Below, in pieces: positions 46,960 through 58,415 of a stretch of DNA of 64,000 nt. The stretch comes from Stenopsyche tienmushanensis. Lineage: Eukaryota > Arthropoda > Insecta > Trichoptera > Stenopsychidae. A program made the translations under genes and the position numbers. The notes under the pieces were generated by a model, which was not told the origin of the DNA, ran no database searches, and saw only the letters and a program-made list of their open reading frames with translations. The stretch covers positions 1,054,001-1,118,000 of the forward strand of contig WACJ01000516.1 of NCBI GenBank assembly GCA_008973525.1. Direction: 5' to 3'. The number at the start of each line of letters is the position of its first letter. The first letter of the stretch is position 1.

Positions 46960-47165
46960 GCAAGGAGCCCGAGTCGGGCGTCGCTAGGGACTAGAGGTGA
47001 CGCAATAGCGACGGTCTTCAGCCGGTGGGCGCGTGTCGCTGTGACGTCACGCGTCACGGTCGCGTGACGTCACATCACGCGTCCGCTTATCGAGCGGCGA
47101 CGCGTCACCGTCACGTGACGTCACAGCGTCTGACGTTCGTCTCGACGGCGACGCGGGAAACTCGC
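46960..47165. promoter_or_regulatory. CRE-rich palindromic CpG block
   Basis: Three perfect TGACGTCA sites at 47042, 47065 and 47116 lie in a CpG-dense stretch within AT-rich DNA. Perfect 15-bp inverted arms CGCTGTGACGTCACG (47037-47051) and CGTGACGTCACAGCG (47114-47128) enclose a smaller CCGCT/AGCGG hairpin. TGACGTCA is the CREB/ATF consensus. Whether this is an enhancer, a promoter of an undetected transcript, or a foldback transposon is open. Confidence 0.5.
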
Positions 47166-47169
47166 TCCC

Positions 47170-48650
47170 TGAAAATCGTACTGACGATATGACGCTCATC
47201 TTTTATTATTCATTTCCGTTACACTTTGACCGATTATTAAAAATATTATATCTATGGCCAACCATCACCATTGTTTGGATATCCCTATCATTTCCTATAT
47301 TAAATATTATGTCTGCCATTCCACATAAACTGTAAATCATGACATTATTTCACGCAAACATCTATTGTAAGTTCGACTAACAACTCGTGAAGAATTAAAT
47401 TAAAATTATCCTATTGTAATGTTTGTAAATAAAAGAGATATCCACGCATCACCTCAGATAGTTGAAATTGAAAACGATAAGCACATGTCGAATAGCATTA
47501 CACATTTTACGCTTTTTTGACGACGGCCGATATCGTTGGCAATTTTTATGCAGGCTATCGAAATTGGCGTGACTACTTTCCCACAGTAATCGCATCGGCT
47601 GACAAAAACGTGTGATAAATTTGCGATCGAAATCGATAACATTCCGCAAACAATGATTTGGATAATTTATAATGTTTTTATCCGATTTGTGAAAATTAGA
47701 ATCTTAAATATATTCAAATTACTATTCAGTTAAAATATAACATGTGTTTTAATTTATTACTTTATAAAGGTTTTAATGTGACAGAAAAGATGGGAGATTT
47801 GGGCAGAGATGCGGAGACGCTAGGATGGTTGCGAGCATATCCGTACAGGTCGGGCGCCTGTCGGCGACTGATTGTGTTTTGAATTCTCTCTTTCTATTAA
47901 AACTAATAAATTACAATAAAATATGCACCAAATGATCTCATCATAATGTCATTCATTCATAAATATCAATGGAGCCTCGTAAGATCCACTTCTGTTGCCA
48001 TGGAGATGTTTCATTGGTATTTGCACAACTCGTGAAGTAATTCTGTGTTAGACAAACAATCGAAAAAAGTGTATTGTCAAACATCATTAGGTCGTAGGTG
48101 GAATCCTGGATCGAAGATTCAAACTCGAACCAAAACAAGGTCATTAAATGCCATGTTTGATAGATGTAAAACAAACGACATCCCGGATGCGCAGAACTCG
48201 ATGTCAATTTAGGTGACTCTTTGCAGTTTAGTGAACCGATGATTACGTCCATATTTTTCCTCATTTAACTCTTGAAAGATCATAAAAAAGCATTTAACAT
48301 GAGACGGTAAATATATTACCTCCAACATACTGTTATGTAAAGACGTGGCAATAGACTGACTACACAATATTTTAAAAAAATAGATTTATTTTGAGATTGT
48401 GTTTTGAACTGGCTGAAAATTTGGTACTCGCCTACAAAATCGATCCTTGAATTCATCCGACCATTATCCTTTCACTGCAAAGCTCACAGCAGACAATGAT
48501 ATTTCACTGGTGTCAGGAGTTAACCTTTATTATATCTAACAAAAAAATAAAATTTCTTATTCATTCTGAATTTGGCGTAGGATTTATAATATCCGTAACA
48601 TTTCTAGTCTATTTTGTATCCTTTCTTATCATTATCATATTATATTTCTA
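47170..48650. other. No gene recognised
   Basis: AT-rich with short frames on both strands (47449-47649 and 47953-48264, minus) that show no motif. Confidence 0.3.
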
Positions 48651-48659
48651 CACATCATT

Positions 48660-48740
48660 TATATACTTCCGGAAACCATTCTTAGGATTCAAACCTCAGG
48701 CTTAACAGACTAATAATTTAATCGCTTGGCCACAGATATG
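48660..48740 (-). mobile_element. tRNA-like SINE or tRNA pseudogene
   Basis: On the minus strand TGGCCAAGCGAT (48732-48721, A box of the Ser/Leu tRNA type) precedes GGTTTGAATCC (48695-48685, B box). No acceptor stem closes and no pol III T-run follows directly, so this is a SINE head or pseudogene rather than a working tRNA. Confidence 0.4.
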
Positions 48741-49800
48741 GATAGTATTTTATCTTGTAAAATCATAGTTCATGACATCCACTGAGGATGACATCAATTG
48801 TACAATAATTAGAACCAAAATAGTTATATTATAAATTCAATACATAAGTTTCAAATAATTAAATAGTGCAAATGTGTGTTAATTGAGAGTACAGTAGACT
48901 TCTTTCGTACCAGTTTCAATTATTATCTGTGTAACACTGCTAAAATTAATATGATGAGCTTTTTGCGTATTATTTGGAATGAAGAATAAAAAACAAGACA
49001 TTTTCCTCTGTGAACAAAATTCTTGGTATGGATATTTTAAAATTTGGCTTCAACTCAATGCCATTTTGTAGTTCAATTAACTCCTCTTCCATTTCCGAAT
49101 CCGAAAATGTATTATTGTTTCTCAATTTTTCAAATGAAACATATCAAAATGATTACAATGAATCATCATTCATCATTTTCATTTTTAAATATCGTCTTCA
49201 ATCTGTCATTTGCACGAGGGTCGATTCGACCGACCCAATTGGATGTCTTTGATTAGCGTCGTTGATCGGGATGTCATAGGAACACAGGATGCAATAGATG
49301 CGAGTGATCTAGAAAGAGTATGCCCGCACATGGTGCGTGCAGTGCTTCATAGCGCTTTATTTTCAATGCAGTGCTATTATTTCTAATGCAATATTATTTG
49401 TTCAAGTTATCATCTCAAACATTACATTAACATGAGGTTGGATGGTTTCAATCGTGTCCCAATGTTTCTGGGGAACTCCTTTTAAGCGAGGAGACAAAAG
49501 AAAGCCTGGGAATCTGTCAGGAGCTGTAGGAAGTGTGGGAAATCAATGGGGAGCCGGTCCTGGCCAGAAAATAGTACACAACAAAGAGGCTTGGCGTTTC
49601 CTCGTGATTAAGTGTCCATACGTCTTTGTGTTCAAATCTTCAGTTATTACTGTTTTTGCTACGTTTACAGTTTCTGTTGTTCATTAAAAGTTCAACCATC
49701 GGCCAGAGTTCAAATAATCATGCTCACACATCATATTTTCATCTATTCAAAAGGTTAATGGATGTCCACTGCAGTGTTTGTGGGCGGCCTCCTCTCGGCC
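48741..49800. other. No gene recognised
   Basis: Two frames (49010-49252 and 49442-49687, plus) of about 80 codons. The second is Gly/Lys-rich (GDKRKPGNLSGAVGSVGNQW) and less AT-rich than its surroundings, but I do not recognise it. Confidence 0.3.
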
Positions 49801-49804
49801 CTCC

Positions 49805-49912
49805 TTAAACAAAAATATAAAATATTCGAATACTCGAATATTCGAATATTTTACCAATTTCACATTCGATATTCGAATAATTGATTTTACGAATATTTGG
49901 GACCCCTAGTTA
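49805..49912 (-). mobile_element. hAT-like terminal repeat rich in ATTCGAAT
   Basis: Reversed it begins TAGGGGTCCCAAATATTCG and then repeats ATTCGAATA palindromes. A second copy lies at 57330-57418 in the same orientation. The start and the sub-terminal palindromes suit a non-autonomous hAT end. Confidence 0.45.
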
Positions 49913-50096
49913 GAACGCGCTGCGGTGTATCATTGCGTCTGGAGAATATTGAATGCATTACTTTTTGAACGCACCCTATATACATAATATTTACATACAA
50001 AAGTCGTGGGCCGTATGAAAATCTTTGCAGGGACAGATCCGGCCGTGTAGTGTGTTGACCGCTGACCTAGATACTGGTTTGGTTTAATTCCATGTA

Positions 50097-50515
50097 TTAA
50101 CCCTTTGAGGAGTGAGCAAATTTAAAATCGATGAAGTCGTTGATGGCATAATCGCTTTACACCGATTACTCTCTATCAGCTCCTATCAGCGTAAGACAAT
50201 ATTCATTCAACAAGCAGCGACGAATAGGAAGCAATCAAATAAACAAGCACTGTCGATAGCACACAATATTTGGCCATTTCTTTGCGTAAACAAATAACAA
50301 ACTTGAAATCGAAATCATTATTAGTCGATAAATTTGGGGAAACGATCTATACAATCATGCGATGTACGCGGGGAAGCTCTCCGTCTCTGTCTCCAGAACT
50401 CCGCTACGCTCTCTGTCTTTGTCTATCTCCGAGCTCAATGTACAAGTGTGCACTTTCTGATAAGTGGAGGGGGGGGGGGTCACAGGCCCTGGGATAGTAC
50501 TCCTTTAGGCGTTAA
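50097..50515 (+). mobile_element. TTAA-bounded MITE, complete copy 3
   Basis: Starts TTAACCCTTTGAGGAGTGAG at 50097 and ends, reversed, TTAACGCCTAAAGGAGTAC from 50515, so both TTAA targets and an imperfect inverted repeat are present in 419 bp. It shares its body with 35994-36524 and 42669-43100. Mobilised in trans by a piggyBac transposase is the likely history. Confidence 0.65.
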
Positions 50516-52255
50516 TAGTCTGATGGGATTGCACATGAGTAAAATATTTACAATATATATTTCCCTAGAAAAGTGTCTTATGAAAATCGCCAACTTCCGA
50601 AAACGAATATGACATTTTTGAAGGGAAAAAATCATGCTAAAAATCTATAATTAATGAAGTATAATTTGCTTTTTAGATTATTTGCTGCTTTGTTATGATT
50701 TATTTCTTTAGATATCAAATACATTGTACTTTGCCTTTAATGATGTAACTTTGTTCAAACAGATTCATCACTGACTATTTTTTTTTCATGCAATAATGAT
50801 TGAATTTCAAGGCATAAATCAGCGGATAGCCTTCTTTTACCATTAGATATTACAATTGTAGACGTGACCAGATTCACGTCAAATCGATAGATCTCAGCCA
50901 CTAGACTGTTATAAGTCTCAGTTGTGACTTACGACGCAAAAACACCAAAAAACAGATAAAAACCAGACGTGGTCGATGCTTAGTCACGTGAACAATTGAT
51001 TACATATTGACTATGTTTGCTAAAATGACTCACATTGAACCCGATCATCAATATAAAAATATTATTGTTTTTTATAGGTATTTCCACAAACTCGTTTCTT
51101 GCGCGATTAGTAAGAACGTTTAGCATGTTCGATGTTCACGGCGTAAGAACGTGCATTTGCAATGTATGTACCAGTTTTCATACATTAAAAAATGAGCGAA
51201 ATCTTGTCTCGAATTTGTGATTATTTCACATTGAACCACGTGCTTGCCGTGTGTTTTCTTTATTTTGACGTTTTTTTTTTCTTCATAGAAGACTAGATAA
51301 AAACATCTAACTGATCATCATCAGCCAGATAAGAGACCACTGCACGATAAAATATGCTCTTAAATTTACATCTATTGATGCCTGTCGTCTGCATGTTTAA
51401 TATATCGATTTCTCCGCCTAGTTCCGATCTGTTTGCCTCGCCGTATGACCTGTCAAATGTCATTTTACCTAAAGCCTCGTTATGTCACCATCGAATCATT
51501 GATTCCAAAGTGCCAACATTAAAAAATTATTGCACAAAGATCCTGCTGTGAGTCACGAGATTTTTTTTTCGTTGTTTTACAAATAACATGTAGATTTTAT
51601 CATACTCACCGGACGTGAGTTCAAAACCAATGATTACTCAGTAAAACCAGTGGGAGGTGGTATATTTTGTTAATCCAGGATGTAAACACACATTGTTTTG
51701 ACAATTTGGCGACGGGTAACCAAATTTTAAATACTTAATAAATGCATAAATATGTAAAATCATACGTATATGCTAAATTTATATCTGGTTGACAATTTTT
51801 TTGCTTTGTGGTCAAAAAAATACTCCAGCAGGTCCCTAAATACTTATAACATTTTTTTAGAAAAAATGATATTTGTTGTGGTTGTAAGTTTTTCAATTTT
51901 TCGGTAAAAACATGATTAAAAAAAATACAATTATGAAGTTTGCGGAAATTGAGATCCCATTAATTTTTGGCCACCAAAAAATAAATGTATTTGTATTAGA
52001 ATCATCTTTATTGGTAACATTTACCCATAATGGACTACTATTGGCAATTGAAAATATATTCAATCTCAATCTATTAAGAGCCAATCTGGTCAATAGCCTC
52101 CTCACAAATATATGTTAAATATTCCTATCTAAACACGAAGAGTAAAATAATGATCACCTGATTTAACCATTTGAGTTGAGTAATTTTTGTCAAAAGTGCT
52201 GCGTGGCGATATATTGACATTGAACTACATTTAGCAATTGTAACTTGATGCATTC
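50516..52255. other. No gene recognised
   Basis: AT-rich with short frames (51035-51220, 51354-51551, 51912-52118) that lack motifs. An S-adjacent GTCACGTGA-like E-box occurs near 50985, probably by chance. Confidence 0.3.
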
Positions 52256-52259
52256 GTGT

Positions 52260-52390
52260 TCATATAAGATTATTCCTTTAAAAAATGAATGAAACCTGTT
52301 TGTATTCCAAATTTGCCTGTTATGGCATATAACTCAAACGGTTAAAATCTGTGCTAAATATAAACACATCAGAACAACATCGAAAAAAGG
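52260..52390. repeat. Unclassified repeat, partner at 24420-24600
   Basis: Same-orientation copy of the repeat in lgd intron 1; directly followed by piggyBac-derived sequence. Confidence 0.4.
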
Positions 52391-52394
52391 CTAG

Positions 52395-53342
52395 GTATCA
52401 TACATTTACGCCCATTTACAACCCTTGTTGAAGAACTCTTGAAAAGGAAATGTTTTCTCACTGGTACGATAATGACCTACAGCAAGGGTTTACCTAATCA
52501 TATAAAAAATCAAGATTAGGTGTGAGATTAAAGATAGCATATAGAAAACAAGATACTTTAGTATTAACTTGGCGAGACAAAATAATAGTCACAATGTTCA
52601 GTACAAAGCATACGTCAACTTCCCAATCAATGAGAAGAATATCAAGGACTACCCCATATCAATCTAATCAAGATGAAACAAGCCAGTGGTCATTTTAGAT
52701 TACATTAAAAATATGGGCGGGGTGAACACAGCAGATTAATACGTAACATCATATTGTTTCATGCGAAATATTGAAATGGTTGGTGGAAGAGGTTATTTTG
52801 TTGAGGCTTTTAAACATCGATTGTAAACTCTTATATTTTATACAAGGAATATGAAATCAAAATAAATAGAAAGCCAATAAATCATATAAAAATTCGCTGA
52901 CAATCGTTGATACAAGTTATTGGTAACTTTTGCGATTTTATGAAGTCCAAATTGGGATTGATGATTGTCGTCAACTGATCACAATCAACAGTTAGATGGA
53001 AGTCCTCATTTTATTTATAGTAGACTAGGGAGGATTTATAGAGACTAAATGGTATGTTCAGATCGTGAAACTGAAAAAGGATGAAAGCGAACGCTATATT
53101 TTTGCAACACTTACGAAAGTAAACCAGCGATTCATTTTGAAGATTGCTTCAAAAAATATCATATATTAAATGCCTAACATACTTAATAAACGTCCTGTAT
53201 AACAAAATACAATTTTTTTAATTCATAAACCTCGATTTTTTTCATTTTATTCCATACAAACATTTCTTTTAAGAAATACACAGAAAATGGCTTGGAGTTG
53301 GTGGAAATTTTTATGAAAAAATCTTGGAGCCTAAAGGGTTAA
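52395..53342 (+). mobile_element. piggyBac-like element, degenerate copy B
   Basis: The plus strand reads, with stops, IRPFTTLVEELLKRKCFLTG, TYSKGLPNHIKN, LTWRDKIIVTMFSTKHTST and further pieces. These follow the order ...TGTIR.NRKGLP...WKDKK.V.MLST.H of piggyBac transposases. The 3' end is CCTAAAGGGTTAA at 53330-53342. Its last 340 bp match the reverse complement of 7016-7340 (copy A). Confidence 0.6.
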
Positions 53343-55435
53343 GAGGATATTCTATTCTAGTCTAGAGGCACAATTTTTGGGTATTTTTTCAAGTTCGATA
53401 ATAATGGCAATGGTCCTCTTCATATGAAGCATTTTAACAGACATTGAAAGCTGGATGCAAGTTAATAGCCTATGTGTTCTTATATGCTCGAAGGCAGGGC
53501 TACCATCAATTTATTATGATGTTTATATAATGATTTGTGCGTTATTTTACTCTCGTTAACAATTTTGATGTACAAGTCATTGTTTAAAAGAAGTTCGAGT
53601 CGTGAAAAATTCAAGTTCTGTGGAATTATCGAGTAATGTAGAAATTAACCCTCCAATTTCACATCTACAAAGATTGTATTATCGCAAATTAAACGTAGCA
53701 TTCCAAAGTTTTATAACTTTTTATCTGTCAAAAGAAAAATTGTTCCTAATGTCGTTAAATGATTGATATTTTTCACAGATTCTACCATATTTAACGGAAT
53801 TTTTGCTCAAAAGTAATGATAAAAATGATCAGTAATTTGTCTTGGATTTATATAATGACCATATATTAAGGAAACAATAGGAAAAGTTCATCAATGATCC
53901 ATTTAGTTAGTTTTTTCAAATAAAGATACGATAGTTTTGACAAAGATGGATAAAATATTTGCCTGATTTATTACATTGTAGAATTCTTAAAATGTCCGTC
54001 ATAAAACTTGAAGAATTAATTTCTGAGGTGGTATCCCATTGCTTTCCATATATTTCTTAATGCTTCCGATCTCTCAAATTTGTTGATCTGTTGAGCATTT
54101 TTCCACAATTCGGTTTTAAATCTGAATCCTTATAATGAAAGTTAATGATATAGCCCAAGAATGGCGAACCTACTTACGGGCAACAAAATTTGACCCACTT
54201 CTCAAAAAGGCTCGTCATCGCTGATCCAGCCCATTACACTATAATTGGTCGCTTAGGGCAGCCATAATAATATTTTGGATGCTAAAATAATTTAATAACG
54301 TTTCAGCTAGAGGTACATGACCCACATTAACAGTTAAAGTTTAGTCAACGACCTTCAGGAAAAGTATTGTATCATACATATTTAATTTGATAAGGTATCT
54401 CCTTTATTTAGCAATCATAGCATGCCGAGAAGTTTAATAGGTTCTACAATCTCTTGACGCAAAAAAATGTTCCGTTGTATGCTTCAAGATTGTGGGATTG
54501 AAAAGAATGTCGTTGCTATCTGCTATTTTTATTTCTTGTAAATTTAGATCAAGTCAATTTAAAATCAACCTCTCATCAACAATACAATTTATTTGGGAAT
54601 TGAACGATACATTGATTTACTAGGTCTTGATTTTTGAATAAGAGCTTTTCTTAGGATTCCCATGCATAATTCTGATTTTTCTGAAAACTCATTCAACGCC
54701 ATAAAAACTGGCGAAAACCAGACTGCGTAGCCCCGCAAAGGACAAATTATATTTATCTAATATGATAATACTATAATTTTAGATGAAAGGATAAGATAAT
54801 CCGTCTCGTCAGTTCATCATGCGATGTCTGCGTGACTTTCACGTGAAGTTGATAACGAATAAAAACACATTGATCCGTCTAACAGTATCTACATTCCTAA
54901 TATATAATGATCCATTTTTAACGCTTCCGATTTAATACGCAAATCATCATTGGTGATATATTAATAGGCTGGGCCGATTTATATTAATCATCACAAATAT
55001 TTTTGAGGTCATTATTATAGATTTTGAAATTGCGAAAGATTGAAGAGATTGAAAATGACAACAATACATTATTGTTTGTGTCACTCAATTTTGTCATCGA
55101 TGATTCTATTATATTTTATGAGGAGTGATTAAAATGTGTTTTTATTGTTTTAAGTATTTCAACAAAAAGGGTGTGTCTAGCTGTCGTCTTGATCTTATGT
55201 AGCTATTATGAATCATAAATCATGCATATCAACGAGTATTATTATTGACTAATTGAGTCGGATTTAAAAGTCAGACTAAAGTCCAAATATAATTAAATCC
55301 AAGCCAAAGACTAATGGAATAGGAAATCTGGAATGAAAATGGCAAAGAAGCTACATAAGTAGATATTAATGCAAGAGGAACCGAAAGCTGTTTAAAATTT
55401 AAACAGTTTTAGTCAGCTTGTATTGAGACATGATT
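53343..55435. other. No gene recognised; a decayed SINE inside
   Basis: AT-rich. 54030-54150 is a degraded relative of the tRNA-derived SINE at 40650-40835. 54160-54230 (AATGGCGAACCTACTTACGG) resembles a hAT end. Confidence 0.35.
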
Positions 55436-55444
55436 CAAGAAACA

Positions 55445-55810
55445 CAATTTCCGTCGCTGCAAATGAATACTTATATACTATAATACTTTGATGTTATTCG
55501 TTATTATATTACGGAAGAATACAAAAATTATGAACCCCGTATCTATTATATTTCATATCGATATTCCCATTATTAGAGTCGAGGTGTAGTAAATACATCA
55601 CCGGTAGGGAAAGGTTAATATAACAATTTGAAAAATATATATGTTTTGTATACACAGATTATACAGTTAATGCCCCTAGACATCGCCTAAGCTCGCTAAT
55701 TAGTAGCTACGCCACTGTTTCCAAACGTCCAAATTTCGGCGGGAATCCCGGGATTGGACGAGACATGAGAATCTAAAACTGTCCAGGATCCTAGGATTGG
55801 ACTCCCTACT
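55445..55810 (-). mobile_element. hAT element, truncated copy 3
   Basis: Matches the non-coding half of 18985-19820, including AATACTTATATACTATAATACTT and GAGGTGTAGTAAATACATCA. It ends at about 55810 with GGATCCTAGGATTGGACTCC. The coding half is absent. Confidence 0.6.
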
Positions 55811-55811
55811 T

Positions 55812-55975
55812 GCGACTGAATCATCTTGGGTTCAAATCTACAGGAGATATGGTTGGCGACCACATTTTGAAAAACATATACATATACGCTATGGAAAACT
55901 ATATCAAAATGGTTGGCAATGATCCCATAAAAGGGATTGCTAAAAGAACCACCTCAAAAAAAAAAAATCTGTGCT
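55812..55975. repeat. Unclassified repeat, partner at 11820-11940
   Basis: Inverted relative to the intronic copy; ends in ACCACCTCAAAA. It abuts the hAT terminus. Confidence 0.45.
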
Positions 55976-57035
55976 ACTCTTTTGCGTAGTTATGAAAGCA
56001 ACTTGTTTTTCCGATAAATGAAATGGGTACTGTACCATAATTTTAAATGAAAAAAATAATTATTTTCTTTGAACTTTATCCTATCCTTAATCATTCACTG
56101 GCGATGAAAAATATGTTTCTCAATATATAGTGGGACATCACCAGAGTAATCCACTTTTATTGCTTGAATTTGGTCAGACAATCACAGCAGTAGTAACATA
56201 TATTATCAACAATTAGTAAGAGCTCAAAAAAAAAACGCTCAGTTTTGACGTCAATACAAAAAAATAATACCATACAAAACAATGCTAGGTCACAAATTCG
56301 CCTTATTTGCCAGATATTACACACTCTGATTACAATTCGTTTAAGTCCTAAAATTCATTTTACGAAATAAAAAATATAATTATATGAATGAGGCAAGTTT
56401 AAAAAGTTTTTTTAGAAGTGTGACCAAATAATTATCCGAGCAAACTTATGCATATTATTTTACAATAATTTTGATTAAAGGTTTTATAACTTCTTTTTTT
56501 TATAACTTTTCAGTCCCCATAATATATTGTAGATGTAAATCGATCGGTCTTTGAGGTGTTACAACAGCCTGTTATGTTATTTCTGAAACAATGACGGGTT
56601 CTCGGGAGAAAGCAAAAATTGTAGGCTGTGTACACAAATTTGGCATAAATATGTACCAAAACATGTTTTCGACTTGATGACAACGAAACGACATCTGTGC
56701 GTTTTTTCATATAACGGTGGTTGAATGACAATCTTTAGACTGGACCTAATGGAAGGCCACGGTATAAAAATATATTACTTGGCTTAAAATGAAAAGCTTG
56801 CGAATGTATTCCACGTTACATTGAGCATAGTAAGATAGAAGACAATGACCGAAGGAAACAGCAAATCTGTGCCATGAATATGATTCATAATATAATGAGA
56901 AAATTTGTTACATAAAAAAGATACATTGATAAAAACAACGTACGATTAAGATTCTGTGATTATCTTCGTCAATTAAAAACATTTTTTTGCGCATGAAAAT
57001 AATGGTAAATGCTGTCAATATTGCAATCAGATCGA
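55976..57035. other. No gene recognised
   Basis: AT-rich. A 73-codon minus-strand frame (56510-56731) has no identifiable domain. Confidence 0.3.
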
Positions 57036-57039
57036 AAAA

Positions 57040-57273
57040 TATTATTAACTTTATTACGTTTACTGTACTTTTGAAATGTAAATATTTTTTTCAAAATTTC
57101 ACTTGATTTCCCATTTTGTGAGAAAACGCGTTGCGCAACAGAAAATGCTACTTCTCGTCTTCTTTCTTCAATGATGGGATCAAGGAGCTTCCTATCTGAT
57201 GATATAAATGTTTTTTTAATAAAGAAAACTATGTAGAAAAATAAGATACTCCATTTATATTTTTATATATTAC
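57040..57273 (-). mobile_element. mariner-like element, partial copy
   Basis: Matches 13370-13562: TTTCACTTGATTTC, GCTACTTCTCG-CTTCTTTCTT and the terminal GTAGAAAAATAAGATACTCC. Only one end is present. Confidence 0.55.
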
Positions 57274-57329
57274 TGATAAATTTCTACAGCAAAATTCCGG
57301 ATTATATTTGAATCACTCTCGTATATACA

Positions 57330-57418
57330 ATAAATATAAAATATTCGAATATTCGATTTTTTACCAATTTCATATTCGGTATTCGAATAATTGACTTTAC
57401 GAATATTTGGGACCCCTA
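57330..57418 (-). mobile_element. hAT-like terminal repeat, second copy
   Basis: Near-identical to 49805-49912, with AAAATATTCGAATATTCG and GAATATTTGGGACCCCTA. Confidence 0.45.
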
Positions 57419-57419
57419 A

Positions 57420-58200
57420 TTGCAACCTCATTTTTGCTAACAATCAGCTTCATGCTGCACGCAATGTTCGATCAAATCGCATACAAACATTACACTACGT
57501 ATATCGATTTCCGACGTATTTTTTCGCGCTATCAAGATTTCAAAAGTCATAAGTTTGTACGATAAAATAGCGTATTAAAAATAAAATAACAAACAATTTC
57601 GGCGAACAAAATCTCATAATCTAGTACGAGTTCGACCCGATCTTGAACGGTTGCCAGTCACATCTTGGAAATGATATTAAATCTGAGAATATCACACGGA
57701 TTGCTTTTTCCACCGAAGAGCAATCATTTGATTCATCATTCTACTGTTTATAAACAAGGTTAAATTGTGAAAATATTTATTAACATCAACTTGTAATCTA
57801 TATCCATTAAAAATGCTATCGCGCGATTATTCATATTATAAACAAAATAACTCAATCTGATACTTTCTAACAAGATATGCAAACTAGTGATTTTTTTGAG
57901 ATTAATAAAGGTCGTGATAAGGACGTCAAGGATATGGAGCCTATAATTATTCTGTTATTTAATGTCCTGTGTTTAATGTTGGGTGCTTTTTAGATGAAGA
58001 ATCGAATTGGCTGGATAAATTCACTGCTTTTACTTTTGTTATTGGTTAATCTATAAATTTGAATGCAGCAATGAAATTGATGTTGACCTCCTACGTTTGG
58101 ATCTTCGCCAATTTACAACAAAAATGTTATTAAGGATTGCCTCTACTTGATTCATAGATTTTGAAAAATTAAGCCAACGGAGATTGTTGATGTATTCATG
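57420..58200. other. No gene recognised
   Basis: AT-rich DNA without reading frames above 60 codons or terminal repeats that I could identify. Confidence 0.3.
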
Positions 58201-58204
58201 TAGA

Positions 58205-58415
58205 TGCAAGATGTCCTTTAAATGTTGCCAAAAATGTTATTTTTTAATTGCCTTATTTTTTCCTGTTTTTTATTAACTTTTTTTATGCGATTTTGGATAT
58301 ATTTTATAAAGCCATTTTGAAGTTATGCGGTTTTTACAATCCATGGAAGTCATAGGTTTTTTTGTGCGATTTTCCACGGAACGCATCTACCGCACAAAAA
58401 AAGGTTTAAGTGTAC
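58205..58415. repeat. Unclassified repeat, partner at 46510-46755
   Basis: Same-orientation second copy with a 20-30 bp internal deletion; ends in CGCATCTACCGCACAAAAAA. Confidence 0.55.

Noticed and set aside
48660..48740. Functional tRNA-Ser/Leu gene
   Set aside because: A and B box-like motifs are present but no acceptor stem, no clean anticodon arm and no T-run terminator.
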